From DATAOG01 sp963782885 (GTDB lineage Bacteria > Pseudomonadota > Alphaproteobacteria > Geminicoccales > Geminicoccaceae): 64,000 bases of DNA. The translations under genes were made by a program, and so were the position numbers. Where the stretch lies: NCBI GenBank assembly GCA_963782885.1, contig CAWALL010000008.1:682001-746000 (forward strand), in the 5' to 3' direction. This document shows positions 15,359-23,772 of this stretch, piece by piece. Position 1 is the first letter of the stretch. Each line of letters opens with the position of its first letter. The notes under the pieces are model-generated. The model saw nothing but the letters and a program-made list of their open reading frames with translations. It did no database searches and was not told the origin of the DNA.

Positions 15359-16537
15359 TCAGTTTTTCGGTCTATCGCCTCGCGATGCCGCAGTGGCGGC
15401 AGCGAACCAGTCGGTAGGCGCCAAATTGAGTGGCTGCTGAACGCGCGGATCATAGATCTGGCAAAACACCTTGCCGACGATCTGGCGTCGGCTCCGCACG
15501 CCCACCTTGTCGAAGATCGCAGTGAAATGCTCCTGCACGGTATAGGGCGAAATCCGGAGAGCAGCCGCGATCTGCTTCGTCGACAAGCCTTGCAGCAGAT
15601 AGCGCATGACTTCACTCTCGCGGCCGGTGAGGCCATAAGCAGCCGTGATCGCCGGCGCGAGGCGAGGCGGTTCGGCGCGCTCCATAATAATGGCGATCCG
15701 CCTCTGCGCCTCGCTGGCCATGAAGCAGCCGTGAAGGGTCAGCCATTGGCCGGATCTCGTGCGCACGTGCGCCCGCGCAAGTGCCTCGGCGCCGTTCGCA
15801 CGACCGGCCAGGCGCGCCCTCGCAGCGACCGCGTGGACAACATAGGGGAGTTCTCGCTGCGCCGGCTCCCCCGCTCGGACCTCGGCCAGTTCCTGAAGGA
15901 GGCGCTCGGCCGGTGGCGTCATTGCATCGAGCCGCTGGCGTTCATCGAGTAGGATGAGCCCGGGCCCTTCCGCGTCGATCAGGGTCGCGGACGCCTCCTG
16001 CAACAGCAGAGCCGTGCGGATGCCGCGGCCGACGTGTCCCGCCACCTCCTCGAGAAATGACGCCTCTTCGGCGGTGAAGTCCCCCGAACAACGCTCTCGG
16101 AGCAGGCAGACCGAGCCCCAGGCTGTGCCGTCGCTGACGAATGCGGCGCGCAATTCGCCGGCGAGACCGCACGGGCGAATCAGCTCCCGGTACCGCAGAC
16201 TGCGCTCGGGGGCGCCCCGAGTCGCCACGCTTAGAATTGCGGCGTGCTTCGGGGCGCGGGCGAGAGTGGCGAATTGGTTGTAATCTTGATGGAAATATTC
16301 AATCTCAGCGGCTAGCGGGTTCTCGATCGGCAGATTCACCGCCTTGTAGCTCGTCTCGAGCAAGGTGGCGGGATCGAGGGCGTGCCAGCAGCCCGCCTCG
16401 TAAGGGATCGTCTTGCGAAGCACGCGGACGGTTTCGTCAAGGAGCGTAGGCAGATCAAGGCCGGCGTGCGCAAGCCGGACGATTTCCTGACGCCGGCGCG
16501 CCCGCAGCTCGCCGTTCGTGCCAACGCCGTTGGCCAT
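15359..16537 (-). CDS. LuxR-type transcriptional regulator with N-terminal sensor region
   Basis: A 392-residue regulator. The C-terminal LuxR helix-turn-helix is clear at about residues 325-375 (LTGRESEVMRYLLQGLSTKQ, then IAAALRISPYTVQEH). The N-terminal 200 residues resemble a GAF-like sensor (YEAGCWHALDPATLL and AWGSVCLLRERCSGDFTAEE). There is no phosphoacceptor receiver domain, so it probably senses a small molecule. It faces the GNAT gene across a 148-base gap and may regulate it; its target is not evident. No clear ribosome site lies before the ATG, so the start could be a little off. Confidence 0.8.
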   Translation of the reverse strand: MANGVGTNGELRARRRQEIVRLAHAGLDLPTLLDETVRVLRKTIPYEAGCWHALDPATLLETSYKAVNLPIENPLAAEIEYFHQDYNQFATLARAPKHAAILSVATRGAPERSLRYRELIRPCGLAGELRAAFVSDGTAWGSVCLLRERCSGDFTAEEASFLEEVAGHVGRGIRTALLLQEASATLIDAEGPGLILLDERQRLDAMTPPAERLLQELAEVRAGEPAQRELPYVVHAVAARARLAGRANGAEALARAHVRTRSGQWLTLHGCFMASEAQRRIAIIMERAEPPRLAPAITAAYGLTGRESEVMRYLLQGLSTKQIAAALRISPYTVQEHFTAIFDKVGVRSRRQIVGKVFCQIYDPRVQQPLNLAPTDWFAAATAASRGDRPKN

Positions 16538-16685
16538 GGCTGGACGATGCTTGCATGTGGCCCGTAAGCCGAAAAAGGTTCACATATCGGCGGCTTCGGG
16601 GCAACCCCCACATTTCTGGCATAGGCGGCCGTCGCCTGCCCTCCTAGTCTGACGGCATCGGTGATTTGACCCAGGAGCTGGGCCG

Positions 16686-17654
16686 ATGGACCCAACGCTG
16701 CCGGCACCCTCCGCTGCGCTTTCGCTCCGTCCTCTCCGGGAGAGCGAATTGGACGATGCCGATCGGATCTTCCGTCTGGCCTTCGGCAGGTTTCTCGGCC
16801 TGCCCGATCCGATGGCCTTCATGAACGGCGCCGAGCTCGTGCGCGCCCGCTGGCGAACCGACCCGGCCGCCTTCCTCGCGGCAGAGCTCGACGGAACGCT
16901 CGCCGGTTCGAGTTATGCGACCAGTTGGGGCAGCGTCGGATTCTTCGGCCCGCTGACGGTCCGGCCCGAGTTGTGGGACCGTGGCATCGGGCAACGACTG
17001 CTTGAGGCCGTGATGGAGCTTTTTCGCCGGTGGGGAACGCGCCATATCGGTCTGTTCACGTTCCCGCACAGCCCGAAGCATATCGCCCTATACCAGAAGT
17101 TCGGATTCTGGCCGCGGAGCTTGACCGCGATCATGCGCAAACGAGTGGCGCCGGCGTCCCATGGCGCCCAGGCTTCGCTGCTTTCGGAGCTTCCGGAAGA
17201 CGCGCGCCGGGACTGGATCGATGCATGCTTCGAACTCAGCGACTCGGTTCACCCCGGCCTCGACCTGCGCGCAGAGATCACAGCCGTTCTTGCGCAAGGA
17301 ACCGGAGACACCCTGTTGCTGCGAGACGGTTCTCGCTTGCAGGCGTTCGCAGTCTGTCATTGCGGGTCGGGCTCGGAGGCCGAAAGCGGCACCTGCTACG
17401 TGAAATTCGGTGTCTGCCGGCACGGCCAAGAGGCAGATGTCATCTTCGGACGACTTCTCGACGGCTGCCAACGCTTTGCCGGTGGACGCTCCGTGGAATG
17501 GTTGATCGCCGGCGTCAACACGGCACGGCACGCCGCCTATCGCACCATGCTCGCCAGCGGCTTCAAGCCGCAGATACTTGGCGTCGCGATGCATCAACCG
17601 AACGAGCCCGGCTACAATCGCGAGGAGCTATTCCTGATCGACGACTGGCGCTAG
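16686..17654 (+). CDS. GNAT-family N-acetyltransferase
   Basis: A 322-residue protein. The first 150 residues form a GNAT domain: ADRIFRLAFGRFLGLPDP, FFGPLTVRPELWDRGIGQRL containing the acetyl-CoA loop (R-G-I-G-Q), and FTFPHSPKHIALYQKFGFWP. The second half (about 165-322) looks like a second, degenerate acetyltransferase-like lobe (GVNTARHAAYRTMLASGFKP). CAGGAG lies nine bases before the ATG. It is divergent from the LuxR-type gene. Substrate unknown. Confidence 0.8.
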   Translation: MDPTLPAPSAALSLRPLRESELDDADRIFRLAFGRFLGLPDPMAFMNGAELVRARWRTDPAAFLAAELDGTLAGSSYATSWGSVGFFGPLTVRPELWDRGIGQRLLEAVMELFRRWGTRHIGLFTFPHSPKHIALYQKFGFWPRSLTAIMRKRVAPASHGAQASLLSELPEDARRDWIDACFELSDSVHPGLDLRAEITAVLAQGTGDTLLLRDGSRLQAFAVCHCGSGSEAESGTCYVKFGVCRHGQEADVIFGRLLDGCQRFAGGRSVEWLIAGVNTARHAAYRTMLASGFKPQILGVAMHQPNEPGYNREELFLIDDWR

Positions 17655-17804
17655 AGCGCGGTCTCCGATCGAGCGCGTGGCCCAATACCGATCTCCTCCG
17701 GAAGCGCAGTCGACGCGTGCGGTCACGGCGCGGTCCCAGTCCATTCGGATGGCCGCGCCGAACGCCTGCTCGGAATCCGCTGCGGCCTGACGCTGGATCG
17801 CTAA

Positions 17805-19447
17805 CCCGGATTTCTCAAACCAGAGCGTGCATCGGGGCTCTGGATCGGCGATAACTCTTCTGTGACAAAGGCTTAACGCGACGCAGAGGAGCTCCCCGAT
17901 GCCGACAGAGTGTAACCGCGACCTGTTCGGATTTGAAGCCGTCGAAGGACGCCAGGTGGTGGCCGCGTTCGACGGCGGGCAGGTGACCTCGGACGCCGGG
18001 GCGCTGCTGCTCGGGGCCGTGAACCGGGCGATCGGTCTGATGGGGCGTCTGGCCCGCTGTTTCGCCGACGGACGCATGCAGGAACTGGTCGAGCACGGTG
18101 TCGAGACCATGCTGATGCAGCGCATCTGCGGCATCGCGCTGGGCTACGAGGACCTGGTCGACCACGACGAGCTGCGCCATGATCCGGTGCTGGCGACCCT
18201 GGCCGGCAAGCTCGAGGCGCGGCGCAAGGACTGCGCGCCGCTGGCCGGCAAGAGCACCTTGAACCGGTTCGAGCATGCGCCGGCCGCGGCGCTCGACCGC
18301 TATCACAGGATCGGCCACGACCCGCGGGCGATCGAACAGCTGTTCGTCGCTCTGTTCCTGGAGGCGCATGCGAGGCCGCCCGAGCGGATCATCCTCGATC
18401 TCGATGCCACGGACGACCCGCTCCACGGCCACCAGGAAGGGCGCTTCTTCCATGGCTACTACGACTGCCACTGCTATCTGCCGCTGTACGTCTTCTGCGG
18501 CCGCCACCTGCTGGCCGCCAAGCTCAGGCGCTCGAACATCGACGCGTCGGCCGGAGCCAAGGACGAGATCACACGCATCGTCGCCCAGATTCGTGAGAGC
18601 TGGCCTAGGGTCGAGATCCTGCTGCGGGCGGACTTTGGCTTCGCCCGCGACGAGTTGATGAGCTGGTGTGAAGACAACGGCGTCGACTACGTCTTCGGCC
18701 TCGCCCGCAACCCTCGCCTGCTGGCCGAGATCGACGGAGCCCTCGCGGCCGCCGAGGCCGAGCATGCCGCAACCGGCCAGCCGGCTCGGCAATTCGACGA
18801 CTTCACCTATGCCACCCGGGACAGCTGGAGCTGCGAACGGCGGGTCGTGGCCAAGGCCGAGCATCTGGCCAAGGGCTCCAACCCGCGCTTCGTGGTCACC
18901 TCGCTGCCGCCGTCGGTGATCGACGGCCAAAGCCTCTACGAGCAGATCTACTGTGCCCGCGGCGAGATGGAAAACCGGATCAAGGAGCAGCAGCTTGATC
19001 TGTTCGCCGATCGTACGTCAGCAGCGACGATACGGGCCAATCAGCTCAGGCTTTGGTTCGCCTCGTTCGCCTACGTGCTGCTGGAGGCGCTGCGCCGAAT
19101 TGGCCTCCGCCATAGCCAGTTCGCCAACGCCACCTGCGGCACGATCCGCCTGAAGCTCTTGAAGATCGGCGCCCTGGTCCGGGTCAGCGTGCGTCGGATC
19201 AAGGTCGCCATGGCCTCGGCTTGCCCCTACCAGGACGAGTACCGCCTCGCCTACCTGTACGTGAAGCGCGCCGCCTTCTGAACGTTCTTGCATGCCTGAT
19301 AGGCGCCCCACCCGCGGGGCGTTCGCTTGCGTTCGTCCGAGAATTCGCTGTCAGGCGACCTCCACGGACGCTCACCTCAACCCGAGCCAACTTCTGCGCC
19401 GACCCCGCCACCAATCAACCCGTGCTATGGGGTTTGAGAAATCCGGA
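17805..19447 (+). mobile_element. IS1380-family insertion sequence with 4-bp target duplication
   Basis: A complete element of about 1.64 kb. Both ends carry the 16-bp perfect inverted repeat CCGGATTTCTCAAACC (17806-17821, and reverse complement at 19431-19446), one base inside each tip. Immediately outside are direct repeats CTAA (17801-17804 and 19448-19451), the 4-bp duplication expected of this family. It carries a single intact transposase gene. The intact ends, duplication and full-length gene indicate a recent insertion that could still be mobile. The disrupted target is not recognisable as a gene. Confidence 0.9.
17899..19281 (+). CDS. IS1380-family DDE transposase
   Basis: A 460-residue transposase, full length for the family. 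The acidic catalytic residues sit in IILDLDATDDPLHGHQEGRF, ILLRADFGFARDELM and GEMENRIKEQQLDLFADRTS, the usual DDE arrangement of IS1380/DDE_Tnp_1 proteins. It starts with the typical PTECNRDLFGFE and is preceded by GAGGAG. It lies between the two terminal repeats of the element and has no frameshift. Confidence 0.93.
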   Translation: MPTECNRDLFGFEAVEGRQVVAAFDGGQVTSDAGALLLGAVNRAIGLMGRLARCFADGRMQELVEHGVETMLMQRICGIALGYEDLVDHDELRHDPVLATLAGKLEARRKDCAPLAGKSTLNRFEHAPAAALDRYHRIGHDPRAIEQLFVALFLEAHARPPERIILDLDATDDPLHGHQEGRFFHGYYDCHCYLPLYVFCGRHLLAAKLRRSNIDASAGAKDEITRIVAQIRESWPRVEILLRADFGFARDELMSWCEDNGVDYVFGLARNPRLLAEIDGALAAAEAEHAATGQPARQFDDFTYATRDSWSCERRVVAKAEHLAKGSNPRFVVTSLPPSVIDGQSLYEQIYCARGEMENRIKEQQLDLFADRTSAATIRANQLRLWFASFAYVLLEALRRIGLRHSQFANATCGTIRLKLLKIGALVRVSVRRIKVAMASACPYQDEYRLAYLYVKRAAF

Positions 19448-19451
19448 CTAA

Positions 19452-19754
19452 GGTCCATGGCCCGGCTCCACCAGCCGGGGCAAAGGCGACCTTCGATGTC
19501 GGCGTGGGGCGCTGATTGGCTCCGGCGGCCGCAATCGGTGCGCAGGACGGGCCGATCAACTCGGCGCCAGCGGTCGGGGCACACGGTCAGCTGCCGCGGA
19601 TCCGAGCGAAGGGTCGTCCGGTCCTGGTCTCGGCCGCGGTGGACTCCAGCCGGTAGCCCTCAACGTCCGGCTTGTGGCGGGAAGGACCGTCAGGCCGCCT
19701 GGGCGATCGCGTAGCGGGGGCCTGAGCCGGCCGCCGCGGCGTCCAGGGAGCCAA
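19452..19754. other. Intergenic, no gene recognised
   Basis: About 300 bases to the right of the IS1380 copy. Joining both flanks of the element at one CTAA copy gives short open frames on the minus strand but no family I can name. No RNA gene or repeat was seen. Confidence 0.35.
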
Positions 19755-19910
19755 TCAGCCGATCAGCAGGCCGACGATGATGCCGATCGCGAAGAACAGC
19801 CAGTGCTCCGGCGACCGGGTCCGCAGATAGGTCAAAAGGCTGCCGACGAAGCTGCTGGCCTGCTGGCCGAGATCGCCGTCGGCGCCGCTGCGTCGGTGGT
19901 AGGGGTCCAT
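19755..19910 (-). CDS. Small protein with C-terminal membrane anchor
   Basis: A 51-residue protein: hydrophilic N-half (DPYHRRSGADGDLGQQASS) then a single transmembrane helix at the extreme C-terminus (HWLFFAIGIIVGLLIG). The ending resembles the tail of ElaB/YqjD-like (DUF883) inner-membrane proteins that associate with ribosomes, but it is far shorter. ATG 19910 is chosen because GAGGAGGG lies seven bases upstream; a longer in-frame version lacks this. Function unknown. Confidence 0.55.
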   Translation of the reverse strand: MDPYHRRSGADGDLGQQASSFVGSLLTYLRTRSPEHWLFFAIGIIVGLLIG

Positions 19911-19997
19911 GGCGCGCCCTCCTCGATCGATCGCCCGTGCGCTCTCGAAGCCGCGCCTTTGTAGCAGCTGAGCGGCAGGCCGCAATCCGGTCGCCGA

Positions 19998-20636
19998 TCA
20001 GGCCAGCCGGCCGAGCACCTCCTCGGCCAGCGCGGCGATCTCGAGGCCGGCCGGGCTCCTGGGCGCGCTCTCGGCGACGCCTTGCCCGGCCGCGATCGAG
20101 GCCGCGAACGCCTGCCGATTGCCCAGGCAGGCGGCGGCGAGCGGCCAGCGCTGCTGCTCGATCTCGGCCCGGATCGCCTCGGCCGCGAGCCCGCGCGCCG
20201 GCACCCGGTTGAGCACCAGCAGCGCCTCGGTCTTGGCGGCCTCGGCGAGCTCGAGCGTGGTCCTCGAGGCCCAGAGGTCGAGCGCGTTCGGCTGGCAGGG
20301 CAGCAGCGCCAGGTCGGCCGCGCGCAGGGCGCTCCGGGCGTCGGTCTCGGCGTGCGGCGGGTTGTCGATCAGCACGAGGTCGAACTCCCGGCGCAGCCGG
20401 CCGACCTCGCCGCCGAGCCGCCAGCCCGACAGCCCCTGGACCACTAGCCCGCCCTCGTCCTCGCCCAGCCGCCGCCGGCGCAGGTTGAACCAGGTGAACA
20501 GGCTCGCCTGCGGATCGATGTCGAGCATCGCGACCCGCCTGCCCATGGTCAGCCAGGCCACGCCGAGCTGGATCGCGAGCGTGGTCTTGCCGGCGCCGCC
20601 CTTCTGCTGCGCGATGCTCACGACGGCGCCGGTCAT
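19998..20636 (-). CDS. ParA/MinD-type ATPase
   Basis: A 212-residue cytosolic ATPase. It has the deviant Walker A motif QQKGGAGKTTLAIQLGVAW at the N-terminus, a switch I LDIDPQASLFTWF and Walker B LVLIDNPPHAE. It is an orphan: no parB or parS-like repeat is nearby, so it is probably one of the small ParA proteins that position cargo other than the chromosome, or an accessory partitioning protein. An alternative start lies eight codons upstream. Confidence 0.85.
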   Translation of the reverse strand: MTGAVVSIAQQKGGAGKTTLAIQLGVAWLTMGRRVAMLDIDPQASLFTWFNLRRRRLGEDEGGLVVQGLSGWRLGGEVGRLRREFDLVLIDNPPHAETDARSALRAADLALLPCQPNALDLWASRTTLELAEAAKTEALLVLNRVPARGLAAEAIRAEIEQQRWPLAAACLGNRQAFAASIAAGQGVAESAPRSPAGLEIAALAEEVLGRLA

Positions 20637-20731
20637 CGGCACAGCGCTCCCGTCACCCAACCCTCACTCGAATGGTTAGCGGCTGCGCCAAACCGGCGCA
20701 AGACGTAGCTGCACCCGGCCGGCGCGCGCCT

Positions 20732-21772
20732 TCAGCCCGGGCCGCGGCGGGCCGCCTGCAGCCGCGCCTGCACCTTTTGATCCGCGACCGCCTGCGGGGT
20801 CTGGCCGGTGCGCGCGGCGGCGCCCAGGACCTCGGCCGCGATCCCCTCGATCCGGCCGACCGCGGCGAGCACGGCGTCGGACGAATCGTCGATCCGCTCC
20901 TGATGGAAATCGATCACGCCGCCGGCATTTGCGAGGTAGTCGGGCACATACAGGATGCCGCGCTCGGCGAGCATGGCGGCGTGGCGGCGGAGTGCCAGCT
21001 GGTTGTTGGCGCCGCCGCAGACGATCCGCGCCCGAAGCCGCGGGATGGTCAGGTCGTTGAGCACCGCGCCGAGCGCGCAGGGCGCGAACAGATCGACCTC
21101 CTGGTCGTAGACCGCCTCGGGCTCGACCGCTTGCGCCCCGAGTTCCCGGACCGCCTGCGCCACACGCGCCGGGTCGAGGTCGGCGACGATCAGCTCGGCG
21201 CCGGCCTCGTGGAGATAACCCGCGAGCGGCCGGCCGACGTTGCCGAGCCCCTGGATCGCGACCCTGAGGCCCTCGAGCCGGTCGCGGCCGGTCGCCTGGC
21301 GCACCGCCGCCCGGATCGCCATCAGCACGCCATAGGCGGTGACCGCGAGCGGCGCCCGCGCCGCCGTGGTCGCGGCTGCGGTGTGAGCGGTGACCTCGCG
21401 CATGACCACGAGGTCGTCGAGCGTCGTCCCGATGTCGTCGGCCACGATGTAGCGGCCGCCCAGCGCCTCGACGGCGCGACCCATCGCCCGCAGCAGCGCC
21501 GGCGTCTTGGCGCGTCTCGGATCGCCGATGATCACCGACTTGCCGCCGCCATAGGGCAGATCGCAGATCGCGGCCTTGTAGGTCATGCCGCGCGCCAGCC
21601 GGAGCGCATCGGTCAGCGCCTCGGCGCCGCTCGGATAGGGCCACATCCGGCAGCCGCCGAACGCCGGGCCGAGCGCGGTCGAATGCAGCGCGACGATCGC
21701 CCGCAGCCCGGCCGCGGGATCGGCTGCGAACACCACCTGCTCGTGAGCATCGAAATCCGGATGGTCGAACAT
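20732..21772 (-). CDS. Leucine dehydrogenase-like amino acid dehydrogenase
   Basis: A 346-residue member of the Glu/Leu/Phe/Val dehydrogenase family. It catalyses NAD-dependent oxidative deamination of branched-chain or related amino acids. Motifs: LHSTALGPAFGGCRMWPYPS, catalytic Lys in DLPYGGGKSVI, IVADDIGTTLDDL, Rossmann motif IQGLGNVGRPLAGYL and CGGANNQLA. Length and the FDHPDFDAHEQVVF start fit leucine/valine dehydrogenases rather than hexameric glutamate dehydrogenase. Substrate preference cannot be fixed by eye. It is a single-gene unit between ParA and a divergent GlsB-like gene. Confidence 0.88.
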   Translation of the reverse strand: MFDHPDFDAHEQVVFAADPAAGLRAIVALHSTALGPAFGGCRMWPYPSGAEALTDALRLARGMTYKAAICDLPYGGGKSVIIGDPRRAKTPALLRAMGRAVEALGGRYIVADDIGTTLDDLVVMREVTAHTAAATTAARAPLAVTAYGVLMAIRAAVRQATGRDRLEGLRVAIQGLGNVGRPLAGYLHEAGAELIVADLDPARVAQAVRELGAQAVEPEAVYDQEVDLFAPCALGAVLNDLTIPRLRARIVCGGANNQLALRRHAAMLAERGILYVPDYLANAGGVIDFHQERIDDSSDAVLAAVGRIEGIAAEVLGAAARTGQTPQAVADQKVQARLQAARRGPG

Positions 21773-21956
21773 GGCCGCGGCTCCGCCAAGGTATCTGCGC
21801 TCTCGACTGTCCGCCCCGCGCTGTCAAGAATTGGTTGCTGCCTGCGGGTCGCGGCGATCTCGACCGCACGTCCGGGACGTGCCACCATCCGCGCCGCCGG
21901 CCGATCGGTCGGGGACCGGGGGAAAAGTGCGGTTCGCACGCGAAGGAGGAAACCTC

Positions 21957-22199
21957 ATGGGCATCATCTGGACACTGATCATCGGCCTGCTCGCCGGCAT
22001 CGTCGCCAAGCTCCTGATGCCGGGGCGCGACCCCGGCGGCTTCATCATCACGATGCTGCTCGGCGTCGCGGGCGCCTTCGTCGCCACCTACCTCGGCCAG
22101 GCGGTCGGCTGGTACCAGGCCAACCAGGGCGCGGGCTTCATCGGCGCCGTGGTCGGGGCGATCATCCTCCTGGTCATCTACCGCATGGTGAAGCGCTGA
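21957..22199 (+). CDS. GlsB/YeaQ/YmgE-family membrane protein
   Basis: An 80-residue inner-membrane protein with three hydrophobic stretches: IIWTLIIGLLAGIVAKLLMP, FIITMLLGVAGAFVATYLG and GFIGAVVGAIILLVIYRMV. The GxxAGxxAKxLMPG start is typical of the transglycosylase-associated/GlsB family, usually stress induced. An AAGGAGGA ribosome site six bases before the ATG fixes the start. Divergent from the leucine dehydrogenase gene. Confidence 0.9.
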   Translation: MGIIWTLIIGLLAGIVAKLLMPGRDPGGFIITMLLGVAGAFVATYLGQAVGWYQANQGAGFIGAVVGAIILLVIYRMVKR

Positions 22200-22210
22200 T
22201 CCGAACGCCC

Positions 22211-22248
22211 GGCGACGATGCCCGGCCGCCAGCACGGCCGGCGTCGCC
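22211..22248 (+). terminator. Hairpin after the GlsB-like gene
   Basis: A two-part GC stem (GGCGACG pairing with CGTCGCC, and an inner CGGCCG pair) starts 12 bases after the stop codon. There is no T-tract. Probable 3' end structure. Confidence 0.4.
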
Positions 22249-22639
22249 GCGGCGGCCGGGTCATGACGCGGTCCCTCCGATCTGGACCGCGGCGGTAGCC
22301 GCCATCCCGGCGCGGACTCGACCGCTGCAGGCTGACGAGCAGACCTGCTAGCCGGAGGCTTCGATCGGCTTTTTCGCGACCCTGAACGGATATGGCGAGT
22401 TCGCGGGTTTGAGCCGTCATCGACCCTCCGAGGGGGCGTACCGGAAGCTAAACCGAGCCGCGGGCGGTGGCGAATCGGAACCGGTACAAACCTGAACGTT
22501 TCTGCAGAATGTTCTGATCACATCGGCCATCCTGCTGCATAGCCGATAAGACTAACGATCGCTTTTATTGGTCTTTTGTTTACTTTTGGCCATGTATGAT
22601 ACCGCTACGCTACTTTGGTGAAGAGCAGCGGAGCTGACA
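22249..22639. other. Intergenic, probable promoter region of the FecR operon
   Basis: No gene is seen. The last 100 bases are visibly AT-richer than the surroundings and contain TATGAT at 22595-22600, about 40 bases before the GTG start of the FecR gene. I could not find a convincing -35 partner. Confidence 0.35.
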
Positions 22640-23770
22640 GTGCCAACTCTGCAGCCGATCGGCAGCCAGCGCGGCATCTTGGCAACTCTGCTACTGATCC
22701 TCTTGTTCTGGATCGGCGGCTGCCAGTCGCTAGGGACCCCATCAGAAGGGATGGTCGGGCCTGACACCCGGTGGACCATCTCCGGGCGGGCCGGGCCGGT
22801 CTCGCTCCGATCCCCGGGTCAATCATTTTGGCAGAGGGCGATCGCCGGAGTGAGGATCGCTCCAGGTAGCGAGATTGCGACCTTCGATGGCAGTCGCCTC
22901 GAGCTGGCGAGCGCCGGTGACGAGGTGACGGCGTCCGGCCCGAGCCGTTTCACCCTGCCCGACTCCGAACGAAACGGCGTCCGGGTCCGTCAGGACGCCG
23001 GCAGTCTTCGTTACAAAGTGCAAAGCGCACCAAAGCGGCGCTTTGAGGTCAGGACGCCGCATTTCTCGACGGTCGTTAAAGGAACATCATTTCTAGTGTC
23101 CATCGATCGAACCAGCTCGGCGGTCGCCGTAGATGAAGGCCGGGTTGTGGTAGTCGATGCCGATGGAGAACCACTCGCAGAATTGACCCCCGGACAGATT
23201 GGCCGGATGGCTGCCGAGCCTGGCGCGACGCTTCAAGTCACCACGGTTGCCGCCCCGACATTGGAGAGTACGGAGCCGGGGGCGGGACGCGAGGCGTCGG
23301 CTCATGGCACCACGGAGTCCCCCAAAACTGCGAGCGGCACAGACACCCCCCTCGCCGCGCCGCCGAACGAACCCGGCGCGCCCGCCGCCGAGCCTTCTTT
23401 CTTCGAACGCATCGAGAGCATCGTTGACGACTTGGCCGCGCAGCTCAGCAGTGCGGGCGCTCTGACCAGCGGGGCTGCCGAACCCGATCACGAGCGCGAG
23501 CAGGCGCAGCAGAGCAACGACGGCAACCCGTTCGGTGGCAGCCGTGGCAACGAGAACAGCGCCGGCCACGGTGGCAGGGGCGGTAAAGGGGGCAAAGGCA
23601 AAGGCGGCAATGGCCAGGGCAGGGGCCAGGGCCAGGGCAAAGGCCAGGGCAACGGCAAGGGCAACGGGCATGGCCACGGACCAGGCATAGGTGCCGCCGG
23701 CGGTCGCGCCCACATGATCCTGGACCGCGACGACCGAGGATATCTTATCGCCTCCAGCGAGCGCCATTGA
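22640..23770 (+). CDS. FecR-domain lipoprotein with Gly-rich C-terminal region
   Basis: A 376-residue exported protein. The N-terminus is a lipoprotein signal (LLLILLFWIGGC). A FecR domain follows at about residues 55-190 (ISGRAGPVSLRSPGQSFWQR, GSEIATFDGSRLEL, TVVKGTSFLVSID, VAVDEGRVVVVD). Residues 200-290 are Pro/Ala/Glu-rich, and about 305-350 are a low-complexity Gly/Lys/Gln/Asn tract. Start GTG 22640 has GGAG seven bases upstream. It is directly followed by a CHASE2 diguanylate cyclase/phosphodiesterase gene. FecR-CHASE2 neighbours are a recurrent pair, suggesting that the periplasmic FecR protein feeds a signal to the CHASE2 sensor. Confidence 0.85.
   Translation: MPTLQPIGSQRGILATLLLILLFWIGGCQSLGTPSEGMVGPDTRWTISGRAGPVSLRSPGQSFWQRAIAGVRIAPGSEIATFDGSRLELASAGDEVTASGPSRFTLPDSERNGVRVRQDAGSLRYKVQSAPKRRFEVRTPHFSTVVKGTSFLVSIDRTSSAVAVDEGRVVVVDADGEPLAELTPGQIGRMAAEPGATLQVTTVAAPTLESTEPGAGREASAHGTTESPKTASGTDTPLAAPPNEPGAPAAEPSFFERIESIVDDLAAQLSSAGALTSGAAEPDHEREQAQQSNDGNPFGGSRGNENSAGHGGRGGKGGKGKGGNGQGRGQGQGKGQGNGKGNGHGHGPGIGAAGGRAHMILDRDDRGYLIASSERH
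23569..23697 (+). repeat. Coding low-complexity repeat (Gly-Lys/Gln/Asn)
   Basis: Imperfect tandem units of about six to nine bases around GGCCAGGGCAA and GGCAAGGGC encode the Gly-rich tract of the FecR protein. Such purine/GC-biased repeats are prone to length change between strains. Confidence 0.7.
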
Positions 23771-23772
23771 AA

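Noticed and set aside
17655..17804. Gene interrupted by the IS1380 element
   Set aside because: Joining the flanks gives only short frames without a recognisable family on either strand.
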